From: Pyropia haitanensis
Taxonomy: Eukaryota; Rhodophyta; Bangiophyceae; Bangiales; Bangiaceae
Direction: 5' to 3'
Assembly: GCA_008729055.1 (NCBI GenBank)
Contig: SDUX01000053.1
Location: 49,062-113,061, forward strand
Length of the DNA stretch: 64,000 nucleotides
Shown one piece after another: positions 31,393 through 42,554 of this stretch. A program made the translations under genes and the position numbers. The notes below the pieces were generated by a model. It saw nothing but the letters and a program-made list of their open reading frames with translations, did not search any database and had not been told where the DNA came from. Each line of letters begins with the position of its first letter. Position 1 is the stretch's first letter.

Positions 31393-34300
31393 AGCCTCCA
31401 GCCAGTGTAGGACAGCGCCCGTGTGGGCGGCCGACGCCATCCACCCTCGCCGGGCGCCGGCCACGTTGGCCACACGCAGCCGCCGCGCGCCCGCCTGCCC
31501 CAAGCGCCCGCCGCAGTTGGCGGCCAGGCGGGCGTCCAGCAGCACGACCCACGCGGCCGCCTCCGCCGCTGCGCTCACAGCCGGCGGCGTGAGCAGCGCC
31601 TCCAGCCCGTCTGCGGGCAGGCGAGGCGGGAAGTGGGGGCAGTGGCGGCGGCGGCTGAAACGTACTTCTCGAGGGTCCAGCGCATTTGCGTATTCGAAGA
31701 TCGTACTTCTCGACTTGACGCGCCAGACCCGACTTCAAGCGTACATTTTCCTTTCTGGCGGGGCGGCAGCGTACTTCTGCCTAGGCGAAGAAGAGACTAG
31801 CAACCGCGTATATACGCTTACAATCTATGCGCAGCTACGCTTGATGGAAGTACGCTTGATAAACCCTGGTAGGCACGTCTACGTCGGAAGAGTGCGTGGC
31901 GCCCGGGGCGCACAGCGAGGTGCTGTTCCCGCATCCGGTGCGTCCGGTGCGTTCTTCGGCGCGAACGTAGACATGGCGTGCGTGGCGGTTGAAGACGCGT
32001 CGGCACACGGTGTGCTGCGGCGGCAGCAACTGCGGCTCGGATACGGGGGGTGGGGCTGGTGCAGCGGTCAACGGGGCGACGATGACGACGACGTCGGCGA
32101 CGGCAACAGCGACGGTGCGCTTCTTCACAACGAGGGGGAGCGCCGGCGGTCGGTGGGGGGGAGAGTACAACGACACAACGGCTGCGCCAGGTCTTTGGGG
32201 GTGAGGGTGCGCGCTTGTTGCGGCTGCGGGGGGGAGTGGTTCTGCAGAGGGAGGCACCAGCGGCGGCGACGTCTCGGTTGGGGGCGAGGGGGGGTGCTGA
32301 TATTTTGGGTGGGGAGGTTGCTTCGGTGGCAGCGGTGGGGACCGCGCTTTGACCGGAACGCCGCTGTGGCGGCGGCGACGGTGAGTTTTGAGGGATGGGA
32401 GTGATGGTGGCGGCGGCAGAGACGGTATAGGGTGGCGGGGGGGGAGGTTGATGGCCATTTGTTGTGTAGGGTGTTCTGTGTAGGCGGCGTCGGGTGAGAG
32501 AGGGAGGCGAGCGGCAGGTGGTGGCGTTGACGGCTTCTCGGCGGGGAAGGCCACGGAGGCGGACCTCCTTGCCCCCAACGCGGCGTGGCGGCAACTGGGG
32601 AGGAAGGGGATGGGGGCGCCACGCCCGCCGGGGGTTGGTCAGAGGTTGGGCGGGGGGGTTGGCGCGGGGCCACTTCCGACGAGGCCACTACGACCGCGAG
32701 CTGCCCATATGCGGCGGAGGGGGCACTAACGGCGGCTGCCGCGGCGACCGCGGCGGCGGTCGCGAGGCGGCCGCCAATCGGCGATGCGCGCATGGTGCTG
32801 CGGGTGGCGGCGGCTGCGTGCGAAGCGGCACGCGCGGGGCTGGCTGACGAGGCAATCGTTCTCGTCGTGGTGCGGGCGGGCGCCGGCTGGGGGCTGACAG
32901 CCTATCCCCTTCTCCCCCCCCTGGGCGGCTCGTCGCCCCCACCCGGCACTCGGCGGCGGGAGGCGGCGGGCGGTGACATGTGGCAGCAGTAAGTTGCGCC
33001 GGTGGGGTGGTTCCTGGCGGGGCGTGGCGGTTGCTGGCGGGCTCGAGCCTACCGCTGGGGAAGGTCGCGCGGCCGCCGCTGTGGGAGCAGTGGCGCTGCT
33101 GCTTGAGCATGGACAGTGCAGCTGGTGGCTTGGGGGCGGCTCGTTTGCTGGTGGGGGGGCAGCGCTGCTCCTGGTGGGGGGGCGGCGGCCGCTGTATCGG
33201 GATCGGCTCGGTCGTCCAGGGTTGCGGCGGGGCGTCTTCTGGCTTTGGAGCAGGGCGGCCGCTGGCTGTGGGGCGTCGGGTGCTGGGCGAGGCGGTTTTC
33301 CAGAGGCGGGGGCGTGGCTTCTGCGGATGGGTGCGTGGCAGCTGCTCGCGGGGACGGGATGCCCTTTTGGGGAGGGGACGGCGGCGCCGCTGCTGGCGCG
33401 GTGGCTGGGTGGCTGTTGCTAGTGGGGCGGGACCGCTGTGGCTGGGGGGGGCAGCTGCTGACGGGGCGGTTGGCACACCAGCGAGCAGTCGGGAGGCGCT
33501 GCTTGACGGACGCGGGGCTGTTTCTGGGGGAGGTGGCTACTAGGGAGGGTCCGGCGGCCGCTGGGCGGGGCGTGCCGCAGCCGCTGGGGCGAGCTGGCGC
33601 GTCTGCGGCTGGCGGGAGGCTGTGGCAATTGCCGGGGTGCGACGCGGCTGGTCGCAGGGGGGTGCTGCTGGTGCTGGCAAGGGCTGGGCTGCTTTTGGAG
33701 ACGGTGGGGTGACAGCTGGCAGGCGCCAGCGGGCTGACGGCCACGCCAGTTGTGGCGTTGGCTGCGGGGACTACGGCGGCGACCACTCCCCCCACGGGCA
33801 GCGGCCGCCGGCGGAGGCTTTCGTGGCCGTCGCCGCTGCCAGACGGGGGCGGCTCTGGCGGTTCTGCTCCCGGTGTGATGGGGGGCACGTCAGTGGCCGC
33901 CACTGTGGGAGCCCCAACTCGCCCACGTTGCCGTCAAGTTTGCAACCGTGGCTCAAGCTCGCCACCGACGCGACGGCGCCCGCCTCTACGTCGGCGGCGG
34001 GCGCTTCGTCGTTGCCGAGGCCGTCGCCCCCGCCGGTGCCGCGAACTCCTCTGTGGGGCGGAAGTGGCGGCGCCGGCGATGGCGCCGGCGGCCATGGCGA
34101 CGGCAGCAGTGGTGCCACGCCCCGCGGAGAGCAGCGCCGGCGATGGGGCCGTGGCCGGCCACCGCAGGCGCCGCGGAAGAATACTGCGGCATCCCTTCCT
34201 GGGTTTCCCCCACGCGATGGCGGTGACTGTTCACCGGGGGGGCTACACGGATCGACGTTGGCGTCTTTTGTGGGGTCGGTTTTTTTGCGCAAGGGGCTCG

Positions 34301-35144
34301 GCACGAGGTAGGTGATGACGGTCGGTGAAGTAAGGGCGGCACGATGACGGCGGCGACGGCGGTACATAAGGGGAGCGGGATGGAATGGCAGCAACCAAAC
34401 TGACGCTGTCAAAGCGGGGGGAGAGGGTTGTGGGGGGCGGGGTTGGGTTCGACCGTCGGAGAAGAGGAGCGACACGGCCAGGGTTGAGGTCGGGGATGGA
34501 GTTGACACTGAGCGCGTTGATGAACTTTCAGAAGCGAGAGGGAACGGTGGCGTTCATCCTGTAGTGAGATATGTAGGTGCGGACGGTGGCGGCGGTGGCG
34601 TTGCTGATGCGGCGAGGCGATTGAGGGCTCGGCAGGAAAGCGCTCGACGATGTGAGGGGAGTCGGTCGCTGTTGCTGTGCTCCCTGTGCCGAGTGGCAGG
34701 ATGACGACGGTGGGAGCGTGAGAAAAGGTGAGTGGGGACCAAGTGTGAGCAGAGGAGGGGTGAGGGGGCGGAGGGGATTTCTGTAGTGCTCGCGACGGAG
34801 CCTTCTCTTGGTCCCTGCTGTGGATGCTGTCTGTTGTGACCGCATCATGGCCGTATTTTACGCGTGTGGCGGCCAGAGGACTCTTGCGTGGTGGGGCAGC
34901 AGGGCAGGATGACTGAGCTGCCAACAGGAGGCACTGTCGAAATGAAAGTTTTGGCAGAAAACAAACCCACGGGCTGTGATGTTTTCGCGAATGCGCTTTC
35001 AGTTGGTGCTTGTGAGAAGCTGAACACTTCTCCGCTGCCGACGAGCTCCGACGGTGTGTAGTGTCGACTGCCGATCCCGTGCTCACTTGCCCCGTTGTCG
35101 TCTTACTGCATGCGATATCCGCAGTTCGTTGTGTGAGTGACGCC
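31176..35144. other. Long intergenic region with short repeats, no supported gene
   Basis: 31353-31392 is a (CCG)n run. 31661-31860 is an AT-richer patch with repeated CGTACTTCT and TACGCTTGAT motifs. 32.0-34.3 kb has long frames on both strands (for example minus 33903-33049, Pro/Ser/Ala-rich) without domains. The last 300 bases before the glucanotransferase are AT-richer and may hold its promoter. Confidence 0.5.
31661..31860. repeat. Cluster of short dispersed repeats (CGTACTTCT, TACGCTTGAT)
   Basis: CGTACTTCTCGA at 31661-31672 and 31703-31713, CGTACTTCTG at 31770-31779, and TACGCTTGAT at 31836-31845 and 31851-31860, the last pair separated by GGAAG. The patch is AT-richer than its flanks. 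Confidence 0.8.
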
Positions 35145-38100
35145 ATGGCGGCCAATGCTGTTGCGGATGAGGCGGGCCTCGGCTCTTTGTCGCTCAAGGA
35201 GGCGGCCGTCTCTGTTCGCTTCAGCCTTCAGTTTGACTCGACGTACGGCCAGCGGGTGATCCTGTCGGGGCCCGCAGTGTCGCTGGGCAACTACGATCCC
35301 GCCAAGTCCGTTGCGCTCGACTACCAACACCCAGGGCGCTGGTGCACGACGGTGAGGTTCCCACTGCCGCTGGCGCTGGCCCCACCAGTGGCGCGCGCCG
35401 AAGGGGCGGAAGGGGGCGCTGGTTCCCCGGCAGCGGCCCCGGCCGTGACGGTAGATGGTGACGGAACGAACCTCGAGTACAAGTACGCGATTGTGGATGA
35501 GCGCGACGGGGGCTCCATCTCGTGGGAGCTGGGCGCCCCGCGGGTGCTGGCGCTCACCCCCGGCGCCGCTGCGGAAACCCCGACGCTGCCCATCGCGCCG
35601 CTCCTCTTGGCACAAGGGGTATTTCGGGCCAAGTCCGACCTTCCCCGTGACGTCTTTTGTTCGTCGGCGTTTACGGACGTGGTGTTCCGCCGAGAGCCCG
35701 CCACCCGCGTGTCCACCGCCGTCCGTGCCGCCCGCGATGCGTCGGCAGTGGCGGCAGCGATGGTGGCCGGTCAGGGCGCCCTGGCCGTCCGTTTTGTGGT
35801 GTTTGCGCCGCGGGTCGTGGCCGGTGACACAGTCTGTGTAGCGGGGGATCACGACGCGCTGGGGGGCAGCGACGGCGGGGTGGCCGCCGCTGTGCCGCTT
35901 GACGACACGGACTTGCCATACTGGACGGGCACGGTGGCGTTTCCGCCGGGGACGTCCCACTTTTCTTACCACTTTTTGGTCCGTCGGGCAGCGGGTGGCG
36001 ACAGCAGCGCGACGGCAGCAGACGAAGACGCGGCCGCGGATGGCACACTTGAGGAGGTCGTGTCCGAGGCGCGCCACAGCCGCCTGTTTGCGCTGTTGGA
36101 CGATGACGTGACTGCGGTTCGGGGCGTGAAGGACGGCCAGACGGCCATTGTGGTGCCACCATCCGACTGTTCCTTTGCTTACCCCCGGCCGTGGAAGGGC
36201 TCTGGCGTGGCGGTGCCTGTGTTCAGCCTCCGAAGCTCGACGGGCTGCGGCGTCGGCGAGTTCGTGGACCTGGAGGCGATGGTGGACCTTTGCGTGGCGT
36301 CGGGCTGGCAAATGCTCCAGCTGCTCCCCGTTAATGACACCACGGCCTACGGGGACTACCGGGACTCGTATCCCTACTCGGCTGTCAGTAGCTTTGCCTT
36401 GCACCCCCAGTACATCCACCTCCCGTCTGTCACGGACCTTCAGGGTGACCTGGCGGCCGAGTATGAGGCAGAGTCGGCACGCCTTAATGCCCTCCCCGAG
36501 ATTGATTATGTGGACGTGATGGCGGTCAAGATGCGCTTCCTCCGCCGAATTTACGCGCAAGAGAAGGAGGAGGTACTCCAGTCACGAGCGTTCCTTGACT
36601 GGTTCAACACCAACCAGAGCTGGGCCGTGCCGTACGCGCTCTTCCGATTCCTCATGCACGTCAACGGATCGTGCGAGTTTGACGGCTGGGGCGCGCGGTC
36701 GTCCATGACACCCGGCGATATGGAGGCGCTGGCGGCGCCTGACACCTTCCACTTTGATCACGTGGGTCTTGTACTCTTTACCCAGTTCCATCTGCATCGG
36801 CAGCTGCAGGCGGCGTCTGCGTACGCGTCACAGCACTCCGTGGTGTTCAAGGGCGACCTACCCATCGGCGTCAACCGGTACTGCGCCGACACGTGGCAGC
36901 ATCCCGAGCTGTTCCGTCTGCATATGCAGGCGGGAGCACCGCCCGACTTTTTCTCCACGGCGGGGCAAAACTGGCTTTTTCCCACGTACGATTGGAATGC
37001 CATGGCTGCCGATGGTTACGGTTGGTGGCGCGCCCGCCTTGGTCACATGGCGAACTACTTCCATGCCTACCGCATTGACCACATCTTGGGCTTTTTCCGC
37101 ATCTGGGAGATTCCCCATTCCTACCTGACGGGCATGGCCGGCCGCTTCCGGCCGGTGATTGGGATCACCAAGCAGGAGCTCGAGTCACAGGGCCTCTGGG
37201 ACATGGACCGATATACCCGCCCGTACGTGCGGGAAGGGTTCCTGTACGATACGTTTGGGGGGCGTGGGGGGGAGGTCAAGGACCGCTTCTTTGTGCACCT
37301 GTACCACGACCGCTTGGGCTTCCGACCAGAGTACGACACGGAGCGGAAGCTGGCGGCGGCGCTCGGCCCTGAGGAGGCGGGCGCCGACGGCGATTTCATC
37401 AAGGCCGTCCGCAAGGAGTTGGTCAGCTTGCTGAACAATGTCGTGCTGCTGACGGACGTGGAGGAGGACGGTGTGTACCACCCGCGGTTTGGGCTGGAGC
37501 GCACCTCCTCCTTTGCTGAGCTCCCGTCTGAAGAGTGGAAGTCGTCACTGCGCCAGCTCTACCACAACTACTTTTTCGTTCGGCAAGAGGCACTATGGCG
37601 CGCATCTGGGCTGGCGAAGTTGCCGGCCATCCAGGCGGCTTCCCAGATGATGGTGTGTGGGGAAGATCTCGGCATGATCCCCGCCTGTGTGCCCGACGTA
37701 TTGGACGAGACGTCAATCATGGGCCTCCGCGTTCAGCGGATGCCGGAGGGGGACATTGAGTTTGGCGCGCCTGCCGAGTATCCCTACGCGACGGTGTGCA
37801 CCACCTCCTCCCACGACACGTCCACCCTACGGGCGTGGTGGGAGGAGCAGGACGGAGCGGCCAAGAGGCGCTACTGGTCTGGGATTATGGGGCGGCATGG
37901 TGAAACACCGCCAGCGACGGCAACGGGGGAGCTGGTGCGGGCTGTGGTGGAGGACCACTTGGCGTCGCCGTCCATGTGGACTGTCCTGCCGCTGCAAGAC
38001 TGGCTGGGCATGGACGAGGCCGTCCGGCGGCCTGTCGCGACGGAGGAGCAGATCAATGACCCGGGGGATCCGCAGCACATCTGGCGCTTCCGTCTGCACT

Positions 38101-38189
38101 TGAACGTGCGGTCGCTGCTGGAGAACAAGGACCTGACTGGCCAATGGGCGTCGATGAGTACGAAGGCGGGCCGAGGGCCGCCATACTAA
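35145..38189 (+). CDS. DPE2: 4-alpha-glucanotransferase, DPE2 type (two CBM20 domains, GH77)
   Basis: 1014 aa, one exon. The ATG at 35145 (GCCATGG context) is preferred over the in-frame ATG at 35061. Two N-terminal CBM20 starch-binding domains (about 20-165 and 230-335: VSVRFSLQFDSTYGQ, LAVRFVVFAPRVVAG) precede a GH77 domain from about 370. Catalytic residues are visible: nucleophile Asp645 in YRIDHILG, acid/base Glu840 in CGEDLGMIP, and stabiliser Asp891 in SHDTSTLRAWW. The insertion within GH77 is typical of DPE2. It moves a glucosyl unit from maltose to a polysaccharide acceptor in cytosolic starch and maltose turnover. No transit peptide is evident, fitting cytosolic floridean starch if this is a red alga. 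It is a likely functional host gene flanked by intergenic DNA. Confidence 0.95.
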   Translation: MAANAVADEAGLGSLSLKEAAVSVRFSLQFDSTYGQRVILSGPAVSLGNYDPAKSVALDYQHPGRWCTTVRFPLPLALAPPVARAEGAEGGAGSPAAAPAVTVDGDGTNLEYKYAIVDERDGGSISWELGAPRVLALTPGAAAETPTLPIAPLLLAQGVFRAKSDLPRDVFCSSAFTDVVFRREPATRVSTAVRAARDASAVAAAMVAGQGALAVRFVVFAPRVVAGDTVCVAGDHDALGGSDGGVAAAVPLDDTDLPYWTGTVAFPPGTSHFSYHFLVRRAAGGDSSATAADEDAAADGTLEEVVSEARHSRLFALLDDDVTAVRGVKDGQTAIVVPPSDCSFAYPRPWKGSGVAVPVFSLRSSTGCGVGEFVDLEAMVDLCVASGWQMLQLLPVNDTTAYGDYRDSYPYSAVSSFALHPQYIHLPSVTDLQGDLAAEYEAESARLNALPEIDYVDVMAVKMRFLRRIYAQEKEEVLQSRAFLDWFNTNQSWAVPYALFRFLMHVNGSCEFDGWGARSSMTPGDMEALAAPDTFHFDHVGLVLFTQFHLHRQLQAASAYASQHSVVFKGDLPIGVNRYCADTWQHPELFRLHMQAGAPPDFFSTAGQNWLFPTYDWNAMAADGYGWWRARLGHMANYFHAYRIDHILGFFRIWEIPHSYLTGMAGRFRPVIGITKQELESQGLWDMDRYTRPYVREGFLYDTFGGRGGEVKDRFFVHLYHDRLGFRPEYDTERKLAAALGPEEAGADGDFIKAVRKELVSLLNNVVLLTDVEEDGVYHPRFGLERTSSFAELPSEEWKSSLRQLYHNYFFVRQEALWRASGLAKLPAIQAASQMMVCGEDLGMIPACVPDVLDETSIMGLRVQRMPEGDIEFGAPAEYPYATVCTTSSHDTSTLRAWWEEQDGAAKRRYWSGIMGRHGETPPATATGELVRAVVEDHLASPSMWTVLPLQDWLGMDEAVRRPVATEEQINDPGDPQHIWRFRLHLNVRSLLENKDLTGQWASMSTKAGRGPPY

Positions 38190-40539
38190 CCCGTACAGCC
38201 GGTTCTATAGCGCGAATGGACGGAGCTTTGGAGATGGCCTATGTCCTGTTTGAGAGCCGTGGGTTTGCCACTGGAGCGCTTCATGGGAACCACGGACACT
38301 GTATCATTGTAGAAAGAGATGCGGGCGCTGAGATGCCTTGATGGGAAAACCCCCGTCGCCATCGCCACCTATCATCTGAAGGGGGAATGTCATCGCTGCA
38401 CGAGGCGCCCCGGTCACACAGCAGGCTGCCTGCCACACCACCCATGGAGTCCATGCTCCCGGCGCCAGTCGCGAGCTGCCGCCTGTTCGAATGTAACACG
38501 AGATAAACGGACACAACGCAATGAAAGAGGAACCAAACAAAGGCACTTCATTCTGGCACTCGACCCAACAAGACCCTCCGGGAAGACAGCTTCACGTCAT
38601 CTCGCTCAAGACCCCAGAAGTGCAGCAAGAGGTTCAACGATAGGTCGCGCCACACACCGCCACGTCCGCCCAACGTGCCCGTCGACTGCACAACGCCCAG
38701 GAAGGACTGACCACAAAGACAATCAGCGCATGGACATCTCGAGTCAGACATGGTACACCCAAACGACGGCACGAGGACTGCCACGCCGAAGACGACAGCG
38801 TGTGGTCGAGCACAGAGCACCGCAGTGAGCCCATCAAAAATTAAAACAAAGATATTAAAGACACGCAGATGAACAAAAGAAGCAGGGCGGAGAGAAACCC
38901 CGACACCCGCTTCCCCAAGCCCCGCGCGAGCACGAGACCTGTGCGCTCGCATGAACGTAGGTTTCTATCATTGGGTAGAGGCAACAACGAGGGGACGTGA
39001 GCAGCCGTCAGAGCCAAGGAGAAACTAAAACAAACGAACCTTGGCGTTGGAGGCCCCCCATCGCAACACGGCCAAAGACATGCAGTGACCAAAGGACATG
39101 CGTGCAGAAGATGTGATGCACAAGCAAGACCGGACAGACGCCGGCGCGCCGAGTGGAAACCACGGCATTTGAACTACGACCTGGCGCATATCGAACGCGC
39201 AGGTGGCGCATATCGAAGGCAAGTGTCGCGTATCCAAGGCTGTGGACCAATAGGAGGTCAGCTTTTTTTGGTGTGTGTTCCCCCAGCTGTCCTGTACATT
39301 CGTTTCTTTGGTGTGTGTTCCCCCAGCTGTACGGCTTTTTGGTGTATGTCCCGACAGCTTTCAGACGAGACTCTCGCTTGTCCCCTCCCCGCCGTTGCCA
39401 AATGTCGACCAGTGCCAGAAATGTCGACCAGCTTACAGCACGCACTATTGAGCAAGGAATACAGTGATTATTCGACTATGTGACGAGGGGTCACGACACC
39501 ACACCAACACTTCAGAGCGAGTGCAACGTAAATTTATTAAGTACGGAACTCCAGCAGTCCTTTTGCGCGTCAAACGCTCGCCTCGGTGCGGCTGCGCCTG
39601 CCACCGCCGCCGCCTCTGCCGTCCGCCCGCCGGCGGCCTCGCCCCCCACGGCGTGGCCTACCGCTGCTGCCGCAGCCGCGGCGGCGTCGACGCCCCTCCC
39701 CGACCGGCGCGCCTGCTCTGCCGCGGCGCCGCCCTCTCGCCACCGGCTGTCCTTGGCGGCAGCCGCCGCGGCCTTTCATCAACGGCCCCATCTCAATGGC
39801 GCGTGGCGGGTCAGGCGGGCGACGGGGCTGGGGGGCGGGCTCCCCTCGCCGCCTCCCCCCCCCCCCCTACTCCCCCCCCTACCCGGTGCGTGTGCGGAGC
39901 CAGGGCTGCGCGCCGCCGCCGCGCCGCCCCCCCCCCGCCCCCCCCCCCGGTCATGGCGGGGCGTGAGCCGGCCGGCCGCCCGCGGGCGCGCGGTGCGCCC
40001 GCCGACGGACAACGCCTGCGGGCGGCGGCGCGGGTCCCACCCGCGTCCCCCCCCCCCTTGCCCCCCCCCCACCGGTGGAAACGGACGCGCGGCGGCTGCC
40101 GCTGCTGACCAACGGCGGCCTGTCGGCAGCTCGAGGGCGGCGGCGGTGGTGGAGACGGCGGGGCGGCCGCGGCGGCTGCGGGGGAGAGGCGGCGGCGCCA
40201 TTGGGGGCGGGAGGTGGTGGGGGGTGACGGGCGGCAGGGGGGAGTGCCGCCCTGGTCACGAGGGGCCGTGACGGAGACGCCGCCCGCGGCGGGAGCGCCG
40301 CCGCGGCCGGCGCCAGCGGGTGTCGCCCCCTGCCCCCCCCCCCGGCTCCATCTCTGCACTCTTATTCCCGCCTCCCCTAGTCACCGGCGACCCGGCTGCG
40401 CTGGACGGCTGCCGTTTCCGTCGCGCAGGCGCGCCCTTGCTCCCCCCCCCCCGGCTGCATCCCCGCACCTCCCGCACCGCCCTTCCCCCCCCCTCACTCG
40501 TGCGCTCCCCCCGCCCGCCGTGCGGGTGGTGCGGCCGCC
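38190..40539. other. Intergenic; AT-richer block with direct repeats, then GC-rich
   Basis: 38190-39560 is AT-richer with no supported gene and contains clustered direct repeats at 39170-39440. 39560-40539 is C-rich with compositional frames on both strands. On the minus strand an AATAAA lies near 39530, just beyond an open frame ending near 39519, so the 3' end of an unrecognised minus-strand gene is possible but not shown. Confidence 0.5.
39170..39440. repeat. Cluster of imperfect direct repeats
   Basis: GGTGTGTGTTCCCCCAGCTGT at 39270-39290 and 39310-39330, with a degenerate third copy at 39341-39361. GGCGCATATCGAA occurs at 39182-39194 and again about 27 bp on, with a degenerate GTCGCGTATCCAA copy. 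AAATGTCGACCAG occurs twice near 39399-39430. Three repeat families within 270 bp. Confidence 0.85.
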
Positions 40540-41715
40540 ATGGCCCCATGGCGGCTGTCTGCGCGGCAGCGCGGCATGACCGCCCCGCCCGGCGGGTGGG
40601 CGCTCGTCGCGTCCGTCGTGGCCGCCGCCGCCGCCGGCGTGGTGCTGGTCGCCGCGCCGCCTGGCGCGGCGGCCGCCACCGTCGCGGCCGCGACGCTGGC
40701 TCGCGACGCGGTGGCGACGGGCGACGTGGCGGCGAAGGCGCGGCTGTGCAAACGGGCCAAGGAACACCTGCTGGACGTGGACGAGCAGGTGTCCACGTTG
40801 TGGGACCCGAGCCAGTTTCAGCCCACCGCCATCACCCCGTGCACGGTTTATGACGTGGCGGCGGTGGTGACGGCGCTCGGCCGGATGCTGTCGTTTGCCG
40901 ATGGCAAAGCCTCGTGCTGCGCGGCGGCCTACTTCACCTGGGTCCTCACGCCGCTGTCGTGGATGCAGGCGCCGGGCCGACCGGTTGGCAACCTGTGCAT
41001 CCCCGACACGTACTGGGCCAACCTTGGGTGGCACGTGGCCAACTTTGCGACGGGCATGCACCAGCGGAACCTGGGCGAGGAGGGCACCTACGGGCTGCCG
41101 TCGTGCCGCTTCCCCGACCACCTCCTCAGCTCGCTGAAGACGGAGCAGCGGAACTGGGCGTGCGTCTACGCGCGACTGGCGCCGGGGCTTGGCAGGGCCT
41201 GGGCGATGCGGTTTGTGCTGCCGCAGTACACCAACAAGGTGTACCCGAGGGTCATTGCCGGCAGCGCCGTAGCGGCCGACCTGCGCGGCTGCCCGGCCGG
41301 CGCGGCGGCGGGCGTGGCCGGCAGCGCTCGCGTCGCTGTCGACACTGGCCAGGCCGGCCGGGCCGTCGGCACCGGCGGCTCGTCCCGCACGATGGTCACT
41401 CTGGCCGCGCTCAGCTCGCCGCCCACAGCTGGTGGCAACGAGAGCCGCTGGGGTGCGAGCGCGCCGCGCACCATCTCCGAGGAGCAGGCGGCACGGGAGC
41501 GGGCGGAGACGGAGACGAAGAAGGCGACGCTCACGCCGACGGCGCGCCGCTGCGGCCTGTGCCCCGTTCAGTACACGGCCATCAACGACCGCTGGTGCTG
41601 CGCCCGCTGGTGCGACTGGTACAGCGACTCAATGGCCCTGGCGGTGACCAGCCGGCTGCCGTCCCAGTTTGGGTGCTGCATCAAGATGAACAAGCGGTGT
41701 ATCACAAGCAAGTAG
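40540..41715 (+). CDS. Unknown Cys-rich secreted or membrane-anchored protein
   Basis: 391 aa, single exon, ATG in GCCGCCATGG context. Residues 20-45 are a hydrophobic signal peptide or anchor (WALVASVVAAAAAGVVLV). Residues 50-225 look globular, with LCKRAKEHLLDVDEQVSTLW, TPCTVYDVAAVVTALGRML and NLCIPDTYWANLGWHV. A Gly/Ala/Ser linker follows. The last 55 residues are Cys-rich (RRCGLCPVQYTAINDRWCCARWCDWY...GCCIKMNKRC), suggesting a disulfide-bonded tail. I do not recognise the family. GC-rich third positions and uninterrupted length support a real gene. It could be a cell-wall or surface protein; this is a guess from the signal and cysteines. Confidence 0.6.
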   Translation: MAPWRLSARQRGMTAPPGGWALVASVVAAAAAGVVLVAAPPGAAAATVAAATLARDAVATGDVAAKARLCKRAKEHLLDVDEQVSTLWDPSQFQPTAITPCTVYDVAAVVTALGRMLSFADGKASCCAAAYFTWVLTPLSWMQAPGRPVGNLCIPDTYWANLGWHVANFATGMHQRNLGEEGTYGLPSCRFPDHLLSSLKTEQRNWACVYARLAPGLGRAWAMRFVLPQYTNKVYPRVIAGSAVAADLRGCPAGAAAGVAGSARVAVDTGQAGRAVGTGGSSRTMVTLAALSSPPTAGGNESRWGASAPRTISEEQAARERAETETKKATLTPTARRCGLCPVQYTAINDRWCCARWCDWYSDSMALAVTSRLPSQFGCCIKMNKRCITSK

Positions 41716-42020
41716 AGGGGGCGGGAGGGCGGGGGGGAGAACGCTCACGCTGAGGGGACGGCGCGCTAGACGGGGCACGGGTGTGCCTTTCTGTTTGGTG
41801 TGGGGTGTTCGTAGCGTGTACTTTATTTTTTGCATTGTCAGGACCGGCGGCCCCTGCTGCCGGGGCGGCGGCGGCGGCGCCGCAGCGGGTAGCGCTAGGT
41901 GACGAGGGGCCACCCCCATCGTGCGACCGCCGGTGCCGTCGTGGGTCACGGCCGCCACCAGGGTCGGGGTGCCGCGGACGGGGGCGCGGCTCCCCGTGTC
42001 GAGGCGGGGGCGGCGGCCCG

Positions 42021-42059
<39 letters not shown>

Positions 42060-42523
42060 CCCTGGCACGGCGCGCAGCGCGCGCCGCGGGTGGTTGCACT
42101 CCACAGCAGCGCGCCCCCCCCCGCCCCCCGTCCACCCCTCCGCCCGCACCTCCCCGCCCGTCCCCGCCGCCACGGGCGGCCGCCGCCGCCCGCGGGGCGC
42201 CGCCGCTGGGGGCGGTGCCCCCCCCGGCCAAGCCCGCCGGCGGCAGCACGGCGCACGCCACCGCCCGCGGGCACCTCCCCCCCCGCCGCCCCACCGCTCC
42301 GCCCCGCCCGCCACGAGGGCGGCCAGCGGCAAGCGCGCCGCCCCGGCGGCCGCCGCGCCGCCCCCCACGCCACCACCCGGCGGTCCGCGCCGCCCGCCGG
42401 CGCGACCGCCGACGGGCGGCCCGGATGCGGCGCCGCCGCCCCGCGCGCCGCGCGCCGCAGCCGCCGCCGCACCGCCCCGGCCGGCGCCGCCGGGCCGCCG
42501 TGGGGCGCCGCCGCCCCGTCTGC

Positions 42524-42554
<31 letters not shown>

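Noticed and set aside
33049..33903. 284-codon Pro/Ser/Ala-rich minus frame
   Set aside because: Low-complexity composition without motifs, contradicted by plus-strand frames over the same bases.
35061..35144. 28-residue N-terminal extension of the glucanotransferase as a targeting peptide
   Set aside because: Weak start context and no transit-peptide features; the ATG at 35145 is better placed and DPE2 is cytosolic.
35103..36560. 485-codon frame antisense to the glucanotransferase
   Set aside because: A shadow of the real coding strand; it contains no domain.
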